In this document: positions 54,791 to 64,000 of the stretch, in pieces
Position numbering within the stretch: position 1 is the first letter of the stretch
Layout of the letters: every line of letters begins with the position of its first letter
NCBI RefSeq assembly: GCF_019097595.1
Contig: NC_080712.1
Coordinates: 24,930,146-24,994,145, forward strand
Direction: 5' to 3'
DNA: 64,000 bases
DNA from: Hemibagrus wyckioides
Taxonomy: Eukaryota; Chordata; Actinopteri; Siluriformes; Bagridae
Notes under the pieces: generated by a model
Seen by the model: only the letters and a program-made list of their open reading frames with translations
Database searches by the model: none
Told to the model about the DNA's origin: nothing
Position numbers and translations under genes: made by a program

Positions 54791-57700
54791 GAAATATGGC
54801 AACAATGTAGTTTCAGTTGTCTCCTGCACGGATAGATTTGATCCTAGACTCAATTCGATTTGATTCCAGTTCTGGCTCAAGAGCAGAAGTTTTCACCATC
54901 TGAACCACCTGTCCAGGGTCATAAGGGTTATATGCTGAGAACCCCTGTAGCAAATCTATACAGGTGGTGCTGGGGAGGTTAAAGAGGAAAATCCCTTGCC
55001 TCACACAGAGGCTGTGCCCAAGAGTTTAGTTGGGATAATAAAGAAATACGTAGATGGAGAAATGCTACAGCACCATTATCGAGTGAACAGCATGTAGGTA
55101 AAGTTTCATATATGAACTATACATTTCAGTAATGACAACTCCCTGAATTAATTTAATGAATGTTTATTGATGGGAATGAGGTGTAAGTAAGGTTGGTCTT
55201 GGAGGAACAACCCAAAAAGAGAGCTGGCTTCACTGAAATGCTGCCCACAGCCCTTGACAACCATGTAAATCTTACCAGCAAATGTGTTCTGCTAATGCTT
55301 TGGAAAACTATGGAACCTGAGTGTGTACCAGCTATGTGTGCCTGAGCCTGTTTGCCAAATGGCTTAATTCTACTTAACTAACACTATATGTATCTAAATC
55401 TAATGACCTAACTATCTGTGGCTGGGAGTCTAGAACTTATTTAACTGTGACTTAAAAACTATGGGTATCTGGCTGATGCCTGGGGTTTAACACCAGTTTG
55501 GGGTTTGCAGTAGCTGTGAACTGTAGCGTACCCTGTTTTTGCTGAGGCCAAAAAGATGACACAGTTGCTTTAGTTTGGATGTAACCCAGGCACTTGTCAC
55601 TGAATGGCTATCAGGCGTGAGGAACAATATGTTACCAGAAGCAGCACATTTCCAGGTGACAAAGAAGAGAGAAAGCAAATGACAGAATTCATTCAGGATA
55701 TGAAAATACAAGATATATGATAATATATAATAAAACTTTGTTAAATTGATCAGTATTAGAGTGCTTCAGACAGGTGATTATTTAAGGTTATATCAGGTAT
55801 GATGAGATCATAAGTAGTATTAAAGGTAAATGAATGAGGGTTAGTTAAAAGCAGTTTTTTCTCTGTGAGAAAAACTTTTTTTAAGAGATTGCTGTGTGGC
55901 GACAGAAGACCCCTAGTCTAAGATGGTTCAGCAATTTGTACACATACACAGATTGCTAAAAAAAATGTTACAACAAAACTTCAGATATTCGTTTCCTTGT
56001 GTTTTACTCTTGTTTTTTATAAAACACATTTCATCCTAACTCCTTTATAATAATCAGTTGCAAAATGCTATTAAAATCATTTTAATAAGCCCTTATGTCT
56101 TCTGTGGAAGCAGTTTCTATATAACCATTTGAAATGACACTCTGTAACTCATTCGTCATCAAACAGCTGCTACAATTGCATCATTCAAATTTTAACTGTC
56201 ATGCATGAGACAAGTTCAAGATTCAAAGAACTTTATAAATCCCAGGGGGAAATTCCTAAGATAACATCATATTCCCATTAATGCTTATATTTCCCTAAAT
56301 ATATGTATATTTACAATTTCTGAGTCTTTGTATAAATTATCACATTCTGAGATACATTTCTACATATATTTAGACTGGTGGTCGAAATCATAACACAGAC
56401 CAACCATCTCTCTCTAATGTGAATGTGAAATGTGAGTGTACATGTTTTGACATGGATACTGACTTATATTTTCACTTTTGTGACCTAATACCTGAGTTTT
56501 CAGGAGAAACAAAAAAGGACAAGCAATTTTAGTGGCTTTCCTCAGTCACAGCTCATCAGTGTCTGGAGTAAACACAACGCTTCACTTTGACAATCTCATG
56601 CATCCACTCCTGCTATTGGCTGAAACTGCTTTGTTTTAAATTCAGCATTTAACAGTGGTGGTAAACTAAGAGTATACTTATACACAATGGAGAAGGCTTG
56701 AAAGATAAGTTGCTTTAAGAATGAAATTTTTTATGATGCACGTCCAAATGATCTGCCTGATAAAACAGTAAATGAAAAGGATGGTGGAATTGCCTTTGTT
56801 GATGTCAACTGCTGATTTATCATCAAACCAAACTGTCATTTTTTTTGCATCACAATTAGTCACCCCAAAGCAAACACACACAAAGCAAACAAGGCAAAAA
56901 GTAGACTGAGGGTCTTGTGCACCCAGTTTCCTGTGAACCATTTATTACTGAAGATCCTTCTGAAGCTAGTGGAAGGGGCTGTGTCAGAGAAAGGTGTTGT
57001 AGATAATTAAAATTCCATTCCACTTGCTAAGTAAACAAATTCAAAACAAGTATGACATGTATAGGTTTGGACTTGTTTGACAGAATTCAGCACAGTGCTT
57101 TGCAGAGCGGAAAACTTTTAGGCGCATGGTGAAATGCAAGGGGCATAATTTTTAAAGGTGTCTGTAATGTCAGGTTTGCTTAGCCTAGGTTGCTGAGCTG
57201 AGGGGCATGGATCTTTTTTTCCCCGATGCCTATGTGATTTATTCGGAAGCTAGAGAATGGAGAGTGTCGGATTATTATTTTGAAGCTGACAAAAGTTTTT
57301 TTGCACACATAAATGGATGAGAGGATGACCCTAAGCCTTGCTAAAAAGCTGAGAGACTGGTTATAAGAAAGTTTCCAAAGCTTGGTTTAGGATGGAAGAA
57401 TAAATTCTTAGATAGTTATTGATGGATATAGAAATGTGTTTATTAATCTTTTGCAAGTGTTGGAAAGAGACTTTCACCGCACTGCGAAAACGTAGAGGTG
57501 AGAACGTCCTGTGATAATCATAATGGCGATTTTCTCTAATATGAATCTAATGTTAGCAGGCAGAAGTAAAGCAGAATAAGATTACCGCACAAATACTGTA
57601 ATTGCCCATCACACACCAAAGCATTAGTTACTAAATACTGAAATATTGACTGCTTAATTTGAACTTTTTTACCTCTGAATCTGTAGATTCACTGTTAAAG

Positions 57701-58628
57701 TGAATCTGCATAGATCCTTGCTTATCATTTGTTTAAAACTGATTCCCCAGTACACAGGTATTCCCAGCACACATTAGTTATTCTGTATGAGTTACCAAGT
57801 CAAACTGTCCCACTGTGGTACTTAATATTTTCTTCTGCCATGATGTATATATTTTTCATTTTTATGCACTTTATGTTGGAACCAATTTAAAAGCTACAGA
57901 CCCTGTCTTTATATAAGGGTCCTTTTCTTGTGTAGTGTCCATGCACCAATACCTGTGCCCTGTAAACTCTGACACACATACACACACACACAAACAAATG
58001 TCATTTCAACATCTACATAGTAAAGTGTTTTATCAGGTTTTAATTTGTTATATTAAGTATAATATAAATCTTAGCAGGAAAACCTAATTGATCTCAAGTT
58101 CTGCTATTTTACAGCTACCCATGTTGATTTAGAATAATGTTAACTGACAATTGTATCATGATCATTTTAACTACAGTATCTGCACTTTCATTTAAGCACA
58201 ACAGATGTGTACTTTGCCCACTACTGCATGCATGTTAGGTAGTGAGATGTCACAAGGGCTGAGAGGCATAATGCCAAATAGTCATTTCTATTTTTGCATA
58301 GAGAATGCACTCTTTCTGTAACAGCTGGACCTTGTGTTTGAACAGTCAATAAGCTTACGATCAAAGGCAGTGATTGAATTGCGTCATTTTTGCTTTTCTG
58401 AATGGGAAATTATTCTACATTTATTACTGTTGCTTGCAGAGATTATGCAATGCAGAAAACAATTTACACTGACTAGTCTAGGGTGATGTTGTTCAGTAAT
58501 TCATAATAGCCAGTAATTCTTTCATAATGCTGTGTACTGCTGCTTACTATAATCAGACTTAATACATAAAGATTTCAGACTCTAAAATTCTGCAACAGCA
58601 CATTTTCAATTACAGTTTTAATTTTTTA
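54791..58628. other. Non-coding DNA
   Basis: 54791-55030 may hold further DIRS-like RNase H remnants. TTCAAGATTCAAAGAACTTT and CCCAGGGGGAAATT at 56214-56252 resemble a minus-strand LINE tail. 57100-57560 is compositionally complex and may be regulatory. No gene is recognised in the rest. Confidence 0.5.
56214..56265 (-). repeat. LINE 3'-tail remnant
   Basis: The reverse complement reads AATTTCCCCCTGGGATTTAT, then AAAGTTCTTTGAATCTTGAA, the kind of end seen on fish CR1/Rex1-like LINEs. No coding sequence. Confidence 0.4.
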
Positions 58629-58966
58629 CAGTGAGGGAAAAAATTATATGATCCCCTGCTGATTTTGTACATTTGCCCACTGACAAAGAAATGATCAGTC
58701 TGTAATTTTAATGGTAGGTGTATTTGAACAGTGAGAGGCAGAATAACAACAAAAAAAAATCCAGAAAAACCCATTTCAGAAAAGTTATACATTGATTTGC
58801 ATTTTAATGAGTGAAATAAGTATTTGATCCCCTATCAATCAGAAAGATTTCTGGCTCCCAGGTGTCTTTTATATGGGTAATGAGCTGAGATTACAGTAGG
58901 AGCACTCTTGGGGAGAGTCACCTGTCCACAGAAGGAAGCAATCAATCAGATTCCAAACTCTCCATC

Positions 58967-59820
58967 ATGGCCAAGACCAAAGAGCTGTCCATGGATGTCA
59001 GGGACAAGATTGTAGACCTACACAAGGGTGGAATGAGCTACAAGACCATCGCCAAGCAGCTTGGTGAGAAGGTGACAACAGTTGGTGTGATTATTCCCAA
59101 ATGGAAGAAACACAAAAGGACTGTCAATCTTCCTTGGTCTGGGGCTCCATGCAAGATCTAACCTATGGAGTTTCAATGATCATGAGAACGGCAAGGAATC
59201 AGCCCAGAATTACACTGGAGGATTTTGTCAATGATCTCAAGGCAGCTGGGACCATAGTCACCAAGAAAACAATTGGTAACACACTACGCCGTGGAAGACT
59301 GAAATCCAGTAGCGCCCGCAAGGTCCCCCTGCTGAAGAAAGCACATGTACAGGCTCATCTGAAGTTTGCCAGTGAACATCTGAATGATTCAGTGGAGAAC
59401 TGGGTGAAAGTGTTGTGGTCAAATGAGACCAAAATCCAGCTCTTTGGCATCAACTCAACTCGCCATGTTTGGAGGAGGAGGAATGCTGCCTATGACTCCA
59501 AGAAGACCATCCCCACCGTCAAACATGGAGGTGGAAACATTATGCTTTGTGGGTGTTTTTCTGCTAAGGGGACAGGACAACCGCACCGCATGAAAGGGAC
59601 GATGGACGGAGCCATGTACCGTCAAATCTTGAGTGAGAACCTCCTTCCCTCAGCCAGGGCTTTGAAAATGGGTCATGGATGCAAAGAGGAGTGGGCCCAA
59701 ATTCCTTGAGATGTGAGATGTGTGCAAACCTGGTAGCCAACTACAAGAAATGTTTGACGTCTGTGATTGCCAACAAGGGTTTGCCACCAAGTCATGTTTT
59801 GCAAAGGGGTCAAATACTTA
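58967..59820 (+). pseudogene. Outer Tc1-like transposase (broken)
   Basis: It starts at ATG 58967: [20 protein letters not shown], a helix-turn-helix. A stop at 59159-59161 with a one-base deletion shifts the frame. The frame from 59101 continues with [18 protein letters not shown] and the first catalytic site, which reads LWSNETK (asparagine for aspartate). [17 protein letters not shown] follows. A deletion near 59680 removes the second aspartate and the glutamate. The last codons rejoin at LVANYKKCLTSVIANKG. Dead on three counts. Confidence 0.9.
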
Positions 59821-61041
59821 CACTATATTGCCAAAAGTATTCGCTCACCTGCCTTGACTCGCATATGAACTTAAGTGACATCCCATTCCTAATCCATAGG
59901 GTTCAATATGACGTCGGTCCACCCTTTGCAGCTATAACAGCTTCAACTCTTCTGGGAAGGCTGTCCACAAGGTTTAGGAGTGTGTTTATGGGAATTTTTG
60001 ACCATTCTTCCAGAAGCGCATTTGTGAGGTCACACACTGATGTTGGACGAGAAGGCCTGGCTCTCAGTCTCTGCTCTAATTCATCCCAAAGGTGTTCTAT
60101 CGGGTTGAGGTCAGGACTCTGTGCAGGCCAGTCAAGTTCATCCACACCAGACTCTGTCATCCATGTCTTTATGGACCTTGCTTTGTGCGCTGGTGCACAG
60201 TCATGTTGGAAGAGGAAGGGGCCAGCTCCAAACTGTTCCCACAAAGTTGGGAGCATGGAATTGTCCAAAATGTCTTGGTATGCTGAAGCATTCAGAGTTC
60301 CTTTCACTGGAACTAAGGGGCCAAGCCCAGCTCCTGAAAAACAACCCCACACCATAATCCCCCCTCCACCAAACTTTACACTTGGCACAATGCAGTCAGA
60401 CAAGTACCGTTCTCCTGGCAACTGGCAAACTGAGACTCGTCCATCAGATTGCCAGATGGAGAAGCGCGATTCGTCACTCCAGAGAACGCGTCTCCACTGT
60501 TCTAGAGTCCAGTGGCGACGTGCTTTACACCACTGCATCCGACGCTTTGCATTGCACTTGGTGATGTATGGCTTGGATGCAGCTGCTCGGCCATGGAAAC
60601 CCATTCCATGAAGCTCTCTGCGCACTGTTCTTGAGCTAATTTGAATGCCACATGAAGTTTGGAGGTCTGTAGTGACTGACTCTGCAGAAAGTTGGTGACC
60701 TCTTCGCACTATGCGCCTCAGCATCCGCTGACCCCGCTCCATCAGTTTACGTGGCCTACCACTTTGTGGCTGAGTTGCTGTCGTTCCCAAACACTTCCAC
60801 TTTCTTATAATACAGCTGACAGTTGACTGTGGAATATTTAGGAGCGAGGAAATTTCACGACTGGATTTGTTGCACAGGTGGCATCCTATCACAGTTCCAC
60901 GCTGGAATTCACTGAGCTCCTGAGAGCGACCCATTCTTTCACAAATGTTTGTAAAAACAGTCTGCATGCCTAGGTGCTTGATTTTATACACCTGTGGCCA
61001 TGGAAGTGATTGGAACACCTGATTCTGATTATTTGGATGGG
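59821..61041 (-). mobile_element. Inner Tc1-like element, one terminal repeat lost
   Basis: The 3' end, in element orientation, begins on the plus strand as CACTATATTGCCAAAAGTAT (59821) after TA. The other side ends ...GGATGGG at 61041, before TA. Compared with the sister copy at 41706, about 27 bases of terminal repeat are missing there. The transposase is intact. It lies in antisense to the outer element. Confidence 0.9.
59903..60934 (-). CDS. Tc1-like transposase, intact DD34E
   Basis: A cut-and-paste DNA transposase of 343 aa, about the usual length for the family. The start is ATG at 60934-60932 ([10 protein letters not shown]), where the sister copy also starts; the open frame reaches 45 codons further upstream, but those codons are terminal non-coding sequence. 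Helix-turn-helix region in about residues 1-110, with GRPRK at 59-63. Catalytic triad D154 (LWSDES), D245 (FQHDCA) and E280 (NPIEHLW), with 34 residues between the last two. Glycine-rich [12 protein letters not shown] at 186-197. It ends AAKGGPTSY. No stop or frameshift. The element's lost terminal repeat makes self-mobilisation unlikely, although the enzyme could act on other copies. Confidence 0.9.
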   Translation of the reverse strand: MGRSQELSEFQRGTVIGCHLCNKSSREISSLLNIPQSTVSCIIRKWKCLGTTATQPQSGRPRKLMERGQRMLRRIVRRGHQLSAESVTTDLQTSCGIQISSRTVRRELHGMGFHGRAAASKPYITKCNAKRRMQWCKARRHWTLEQWRRVLWSDESRFSIWQSDGRVSVCQLPGERYLSDCIVPSVKFGGGGIMVWGCFSGAGLGPLVPVKGTLNASAYQDILDNSMLPTLWEQFGAGPFLFQHDCAPAHKARSIKTWMTESGVDELDWPAQSPDLNPIEHLWDELEQRLRARPSRPTSVCDLTNALLEEWSKIPINTLLNLVDSLPRRVEAVIAAKGGPTSY

Positions 61042-61226
61042 TATTTTTATTTGGAAAATGCAAATGCAAATCAATGTATAACTTTTTTTAAATGTGTTTT
61101 TCTGGATTTTTTTTTGTTATTTTGTTCAGATAAACCTATCATTAAAATTACAGACTGATCATTTCTTTGTCAGTGGGCAAACGTACAAAATCAGCAGGGG
61201 ATCAAATAATTTTTTCCCTCACTGTA

Positions 61227-62755
61227 CATGATGTCTTCTATTCTCTGGAGGAAACTGCATGTACTTGATGCATGATTTGCTTCCTATTTAAATGTTTAAA
61301 TATAAGATACAAAGCTATTGTGGAGTCCTGTTTCAATCCACAATATCTACACTTGTGCACATAAGATCACTGACACTACTCTATTTTTGACTCTATAACT
61401 GCTAACAATATCTGTACCTTCTGTTTGTGGAGACTACTCCACATGGTATTGCTTGCTTTGTTTAACTTGGCCCAGTGTGCTTCTTGGCCTATTTATAGCT
61501 GGCTAGGTAACAATGGCTGTGGTGGCATCTGCATGTCTGGCCAAAATGCTCCTGTCCCTCCTGATGTCTCTCTGGCTCAGGTGGTGGATGTGACACCCAC
61601 AGCTTGGAGGAGAGTAACTGAACCAGTGCCAGATTTAACTCAGTAGGTGAGAAGCCTAGAGAGAAGTCATACAGCAGCACAGAGTCTGTCACTGACAGCT
61701 GCACTGACCACAACAATACAATGTTATCTTATTTAAAGGGATTCATTGTGAGAAAATTCAGACTGTTGGCTAGAATTTTGGTAACACACCTAAAATGTAA
61801 AATATGACTATGTTTTGTGATATCTAAACCAAATGATGAATTTCTATCACAAATCAAACTCCCCAATTTGCTTGGTCAATCTGCATTGGCATTCAGCATG
61901 GCAGCATTTTTGCTATGAAAATTAACTACAGTCTGGACAACTGTCCAGTGCTTATGGCTTTCCTGTTTCATTAATTTCACTTGTGCTTTAATTGATCCTT
62001 ATTTCCCATGATTATGATTGTAATTAAACACCAGAAACTAATTCCAACTCTGTGCCATCTGCCTGGACAGGCATGTACCACGAGGGGATATGAATTCTGG
62101 ATTTCTTGGCATTCACTGGCAGGAGAACTTCATGTGACTCATTCATTCTGTCACTATAAACACAAGGTTGTATTTAAAAGCTGACATGAGGCTGGTAAAT
62201 AAACTACAGAAAAAGAATCAAATTCAAATTTGATTTGAATATGAATTTATAATAAAAATATATGATCTATAATATAAGATTTGTTGTAACGCATACTGAC
62301 AATTCCTCTTCCTCATTCCATCACAAAATCTATTTTTAATATAGTAACATACGTTTCATTCATATTAGAGCACTGTATTATTATAATTCTCTTTCCAATG
62401 TGAGAAAATAGAAAAGATTTGTGATTACTTGTCTTTTTAATGCAGTGATAGAGAACTGGAAGTTGCTCTTCAAAAACAGAAAGAAGCTGTAAAAGTAAAA
62501 ATATTAACATGCCAGATTTATGTGATGTTACTCACCTGTATATGATGACCAAAAGTAAAGGTGAGGTCCGATTATGAATTTCCTTGATGCTCCCGACTGC
62601 ATATTTATAAACAACAGATTATTTTTTCTTTGGTCATTTCAACACACACAAGTCTCAGGAAGCACAACACAATTTTTACCATCCTAATATACAAATATTG
62701 CAGCTGATATATAAATATTGCACCTTAATTGTGTTGAATTTATTTATTTTATTTC
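61227..62755. other. Non-coding DNA
   Basis: No gene is recognised. 61890-62210 has clustered homeodomain-type sites (TTTCATTAATTTCAC, TTTAATTGATCC, GTAATTAAAC) and looks like a possible conserved element. The remainder is AT-rich. Confidence 0.5.
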
Positions 62756-62990
62756 TATTTTTTCATGCTTATGTGATGAAATGTAATGGATCTGTTTTAC
62801 ATTCTAAATGTCATATCTAAATGGACTTGAATGTATCCTTTGCGCGTATACCTTAGTATAAAAGTTGACTATTTTCATGTTTAGACTATAGACTGCCATG
62901 GTTGTCTTTGTGTGAACAATAAAGTCTCTCTTTGATTATACCCTGGCGCTTAGTCCTCTGATTCTTTACCCATCTTGCTTCTGGTGAAAC
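62756..62990 (+). repeat. LTR-like segment (candidate)
   Basis: A TATA-like TTAGTATAAAAG (about 62853-62864) is followed some 60 bases later by a polyadenylation signal AACAATAAAGTCTC (about 62917-62930) and then a U5-like stretch. This is the spacing of a retroelement LTR. No second copy, primer site or pol is found, so it could be a solo LTR or a coincidence. Confidence 0.3.
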
Positions 62991-64000
62991 TACAGTGTTT
63001 TGATCCAAAAAGATTTACAGCAGTTCCTGGCTTTGTCAGTAGGATGGTATCTGTCCATGTGCTGTGACAACCCAGATGATCAACACCTTCTTATCCAGTG
63101 ATCATGTTTCCTGTGGTCTTGATAAACATGTCAGCACAGGTGAGTAAAGTGTCCTATCAAAAAAATAAATAAACAACAAATGCTGCTTGTTGACAGATTC
63201 AGTTCAGTTTGAGATTGAGCTTGGGTAAATGTAGGGCAAAAGTTTGTAAAGATCTTGCTTTAAATAAATGCCCTTTTAGACCTTTAAGCAGAAGTGCAGG
63301 TGTTAGACAGTAGCATACTTTCCTAATTAAAGATGATGGGCTAAAAAAGGCATTAAGCTGGAAGAGCAGGTCACTAAATTGGTGCAGGAGGTTGCTAATC
63401 ATAAATTGTTGATGTCTCTGCTCTGAGCTGATCCAGCACTCTTATAACTCTTTCCAACATAGTCTTTGACTAAACCATCATGTAAATCAACTAAATCAAA
63501 GAAGCAGTATCTATCTCAGTCTCCAAATAACATACCAAAGGCCATGGTCTCTGATGGTGATGAGTTTGATAATCCTGGCGTAGATCCAGTGGCTCAGAGC
63601 TCAGAAGGGGTCAAAGTGACAAAGTATCTGCTGCTGAATCTTGAACCGCATAGCAAACTAATTTAACCCTGTAAAACCCACTGTTGCAGAATTACAACAT
63701 CACTTTTAACAATTCAAAAAAAAAAAGCCTCCAAATGTTTTTTTTTCCTCAAGACCACATTTTCATAGTTAATGGGTCCTATTGTATGTCCTCACAGTGT
63801 TATAGCATAGACAAAGTGTTTATAGGTCCGGTTATCTGGCCATGAACTCACTCTACCTGCAAACTTCGCGTTGAGCTCATCTCCTTTTTTTGCGTGACTG
63901 GATTTGTCAAGATTCAAGTAAGTAAAATTCCTTAAATATTTTTTTTGTGTTTATTACAATGTCTAGAACACATACATATTTAGTTATTTTGGAAAACATT
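62991..64000. other. Non-coding DNA, nothing recognised
   Basis: Unique-looking sequence. A 66-codon frame at 63466-63666 has no recognisable domain. Confidence 0.5.

Larger units (their letters stand above)
58629..61224 (+). mobile_element. Outer Tc1-like element with long terminal repeats
   Basis: Terminal inverted repeats of roughly 150-200 bases begin CAGTGAGGGAAAAAATTATA at 58629 and end at 61224. TA lies on each side (58627-58628 and 61225-61226). The transposase is on the plus strand. A second Tc1 element (59821-61041) inserted near its 3' end. The outer element must predate the inner one and is inactive. Confidence 0.95.

Noticed and set aside
59679..60611. 310-codon plus-strand open frame
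   Set aside because: It is antisense to the intact Tc1 transposase (59903-60934) and crosses from the outer into the inner element, so it is a shadow.

Overview
This looks like nuclear DNA of a teleost fish. The evidence is an AT-rich background with frequent microsatellites, tRNA-headed SINEs of the V-SINE and DANA types, L2 and Rex1/CR1-like LINEs, several Tc1/mariner families, Ty3/gypsy chromoviruses and DIRS-like elements. The species cannot be fixed from this window; the mixture would suit an otophysan such as a catfish, but that is a guess. I recognise no complete host gene, no tRNA or rRNA gene, no CRISPR array and nothing bacterial.

Layout. From 1 to about 22.5 kb the DNA is mostly unique and non-coding, with microsatellites and a few LINE or Tc1 relics (LINE 3' ends at 5.2, 7.3-8.0 and 8.7-9.8 kb; a Tc1 relic at 16.6-17.3 kb). 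From 22.5 to 51.2 kb there is a dense island of nested transposable elements. In order it holds gypsy A (22571-29975) split by LINE A (25953-29566); a mariner end; an RTE-type LINE relic; a DIRS-like relic; a V-SINE; a Tc1 relic; an LTR element with a tRNA-Ala-type primer site and a SCAN-like gag, split by L2 3' ends and by LINE B; gypsy B (39273-41694) with LTRs and a 5-bp target duplication; two damaged Tc1 elements; an L2 C-terminal fragment; a nearly complete L2 LINE (43965-48059) with a rearranged 3' end; another L2 relic; and gypsy C (49491-51241). From 51.2 to 64 kb the DNA is again mostly unique, broken by a DIRS-like relic (54.0-54.8 kb) and a nested pair of Tc1 elements (58629-61224).

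Function. Almost every protein-coding signal belongs to a mobile element, and nearly all are broken by stops, frameshifts, internal deletions or lost catalytic residues. The exception is a Tc1 transposase on the minus strand (59903-60934, 343 aa), which is open with a complete DD34E triad although its own element has lost one terminal repeat. One short candidate host exon (47221-47346) has a good splice acceptor and an open frame inside rearranged L2 sequence. Several unique segments (1-400, 20400-20590, 52560-53240, 57100-57560, 61890-62210) look more complex than their surroundings and could be conserved non-coding elements; that is inference only.

Method limit: identities come from reading translations and motifs by eye. 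Family names (Rex1/CR1-like, L2, Gmr1-like, chromovirus, DIRS-like) rest on recognised motifs, not on database searches. Element boundaries without a stated target duplication are approximate to about 10-30 bases.
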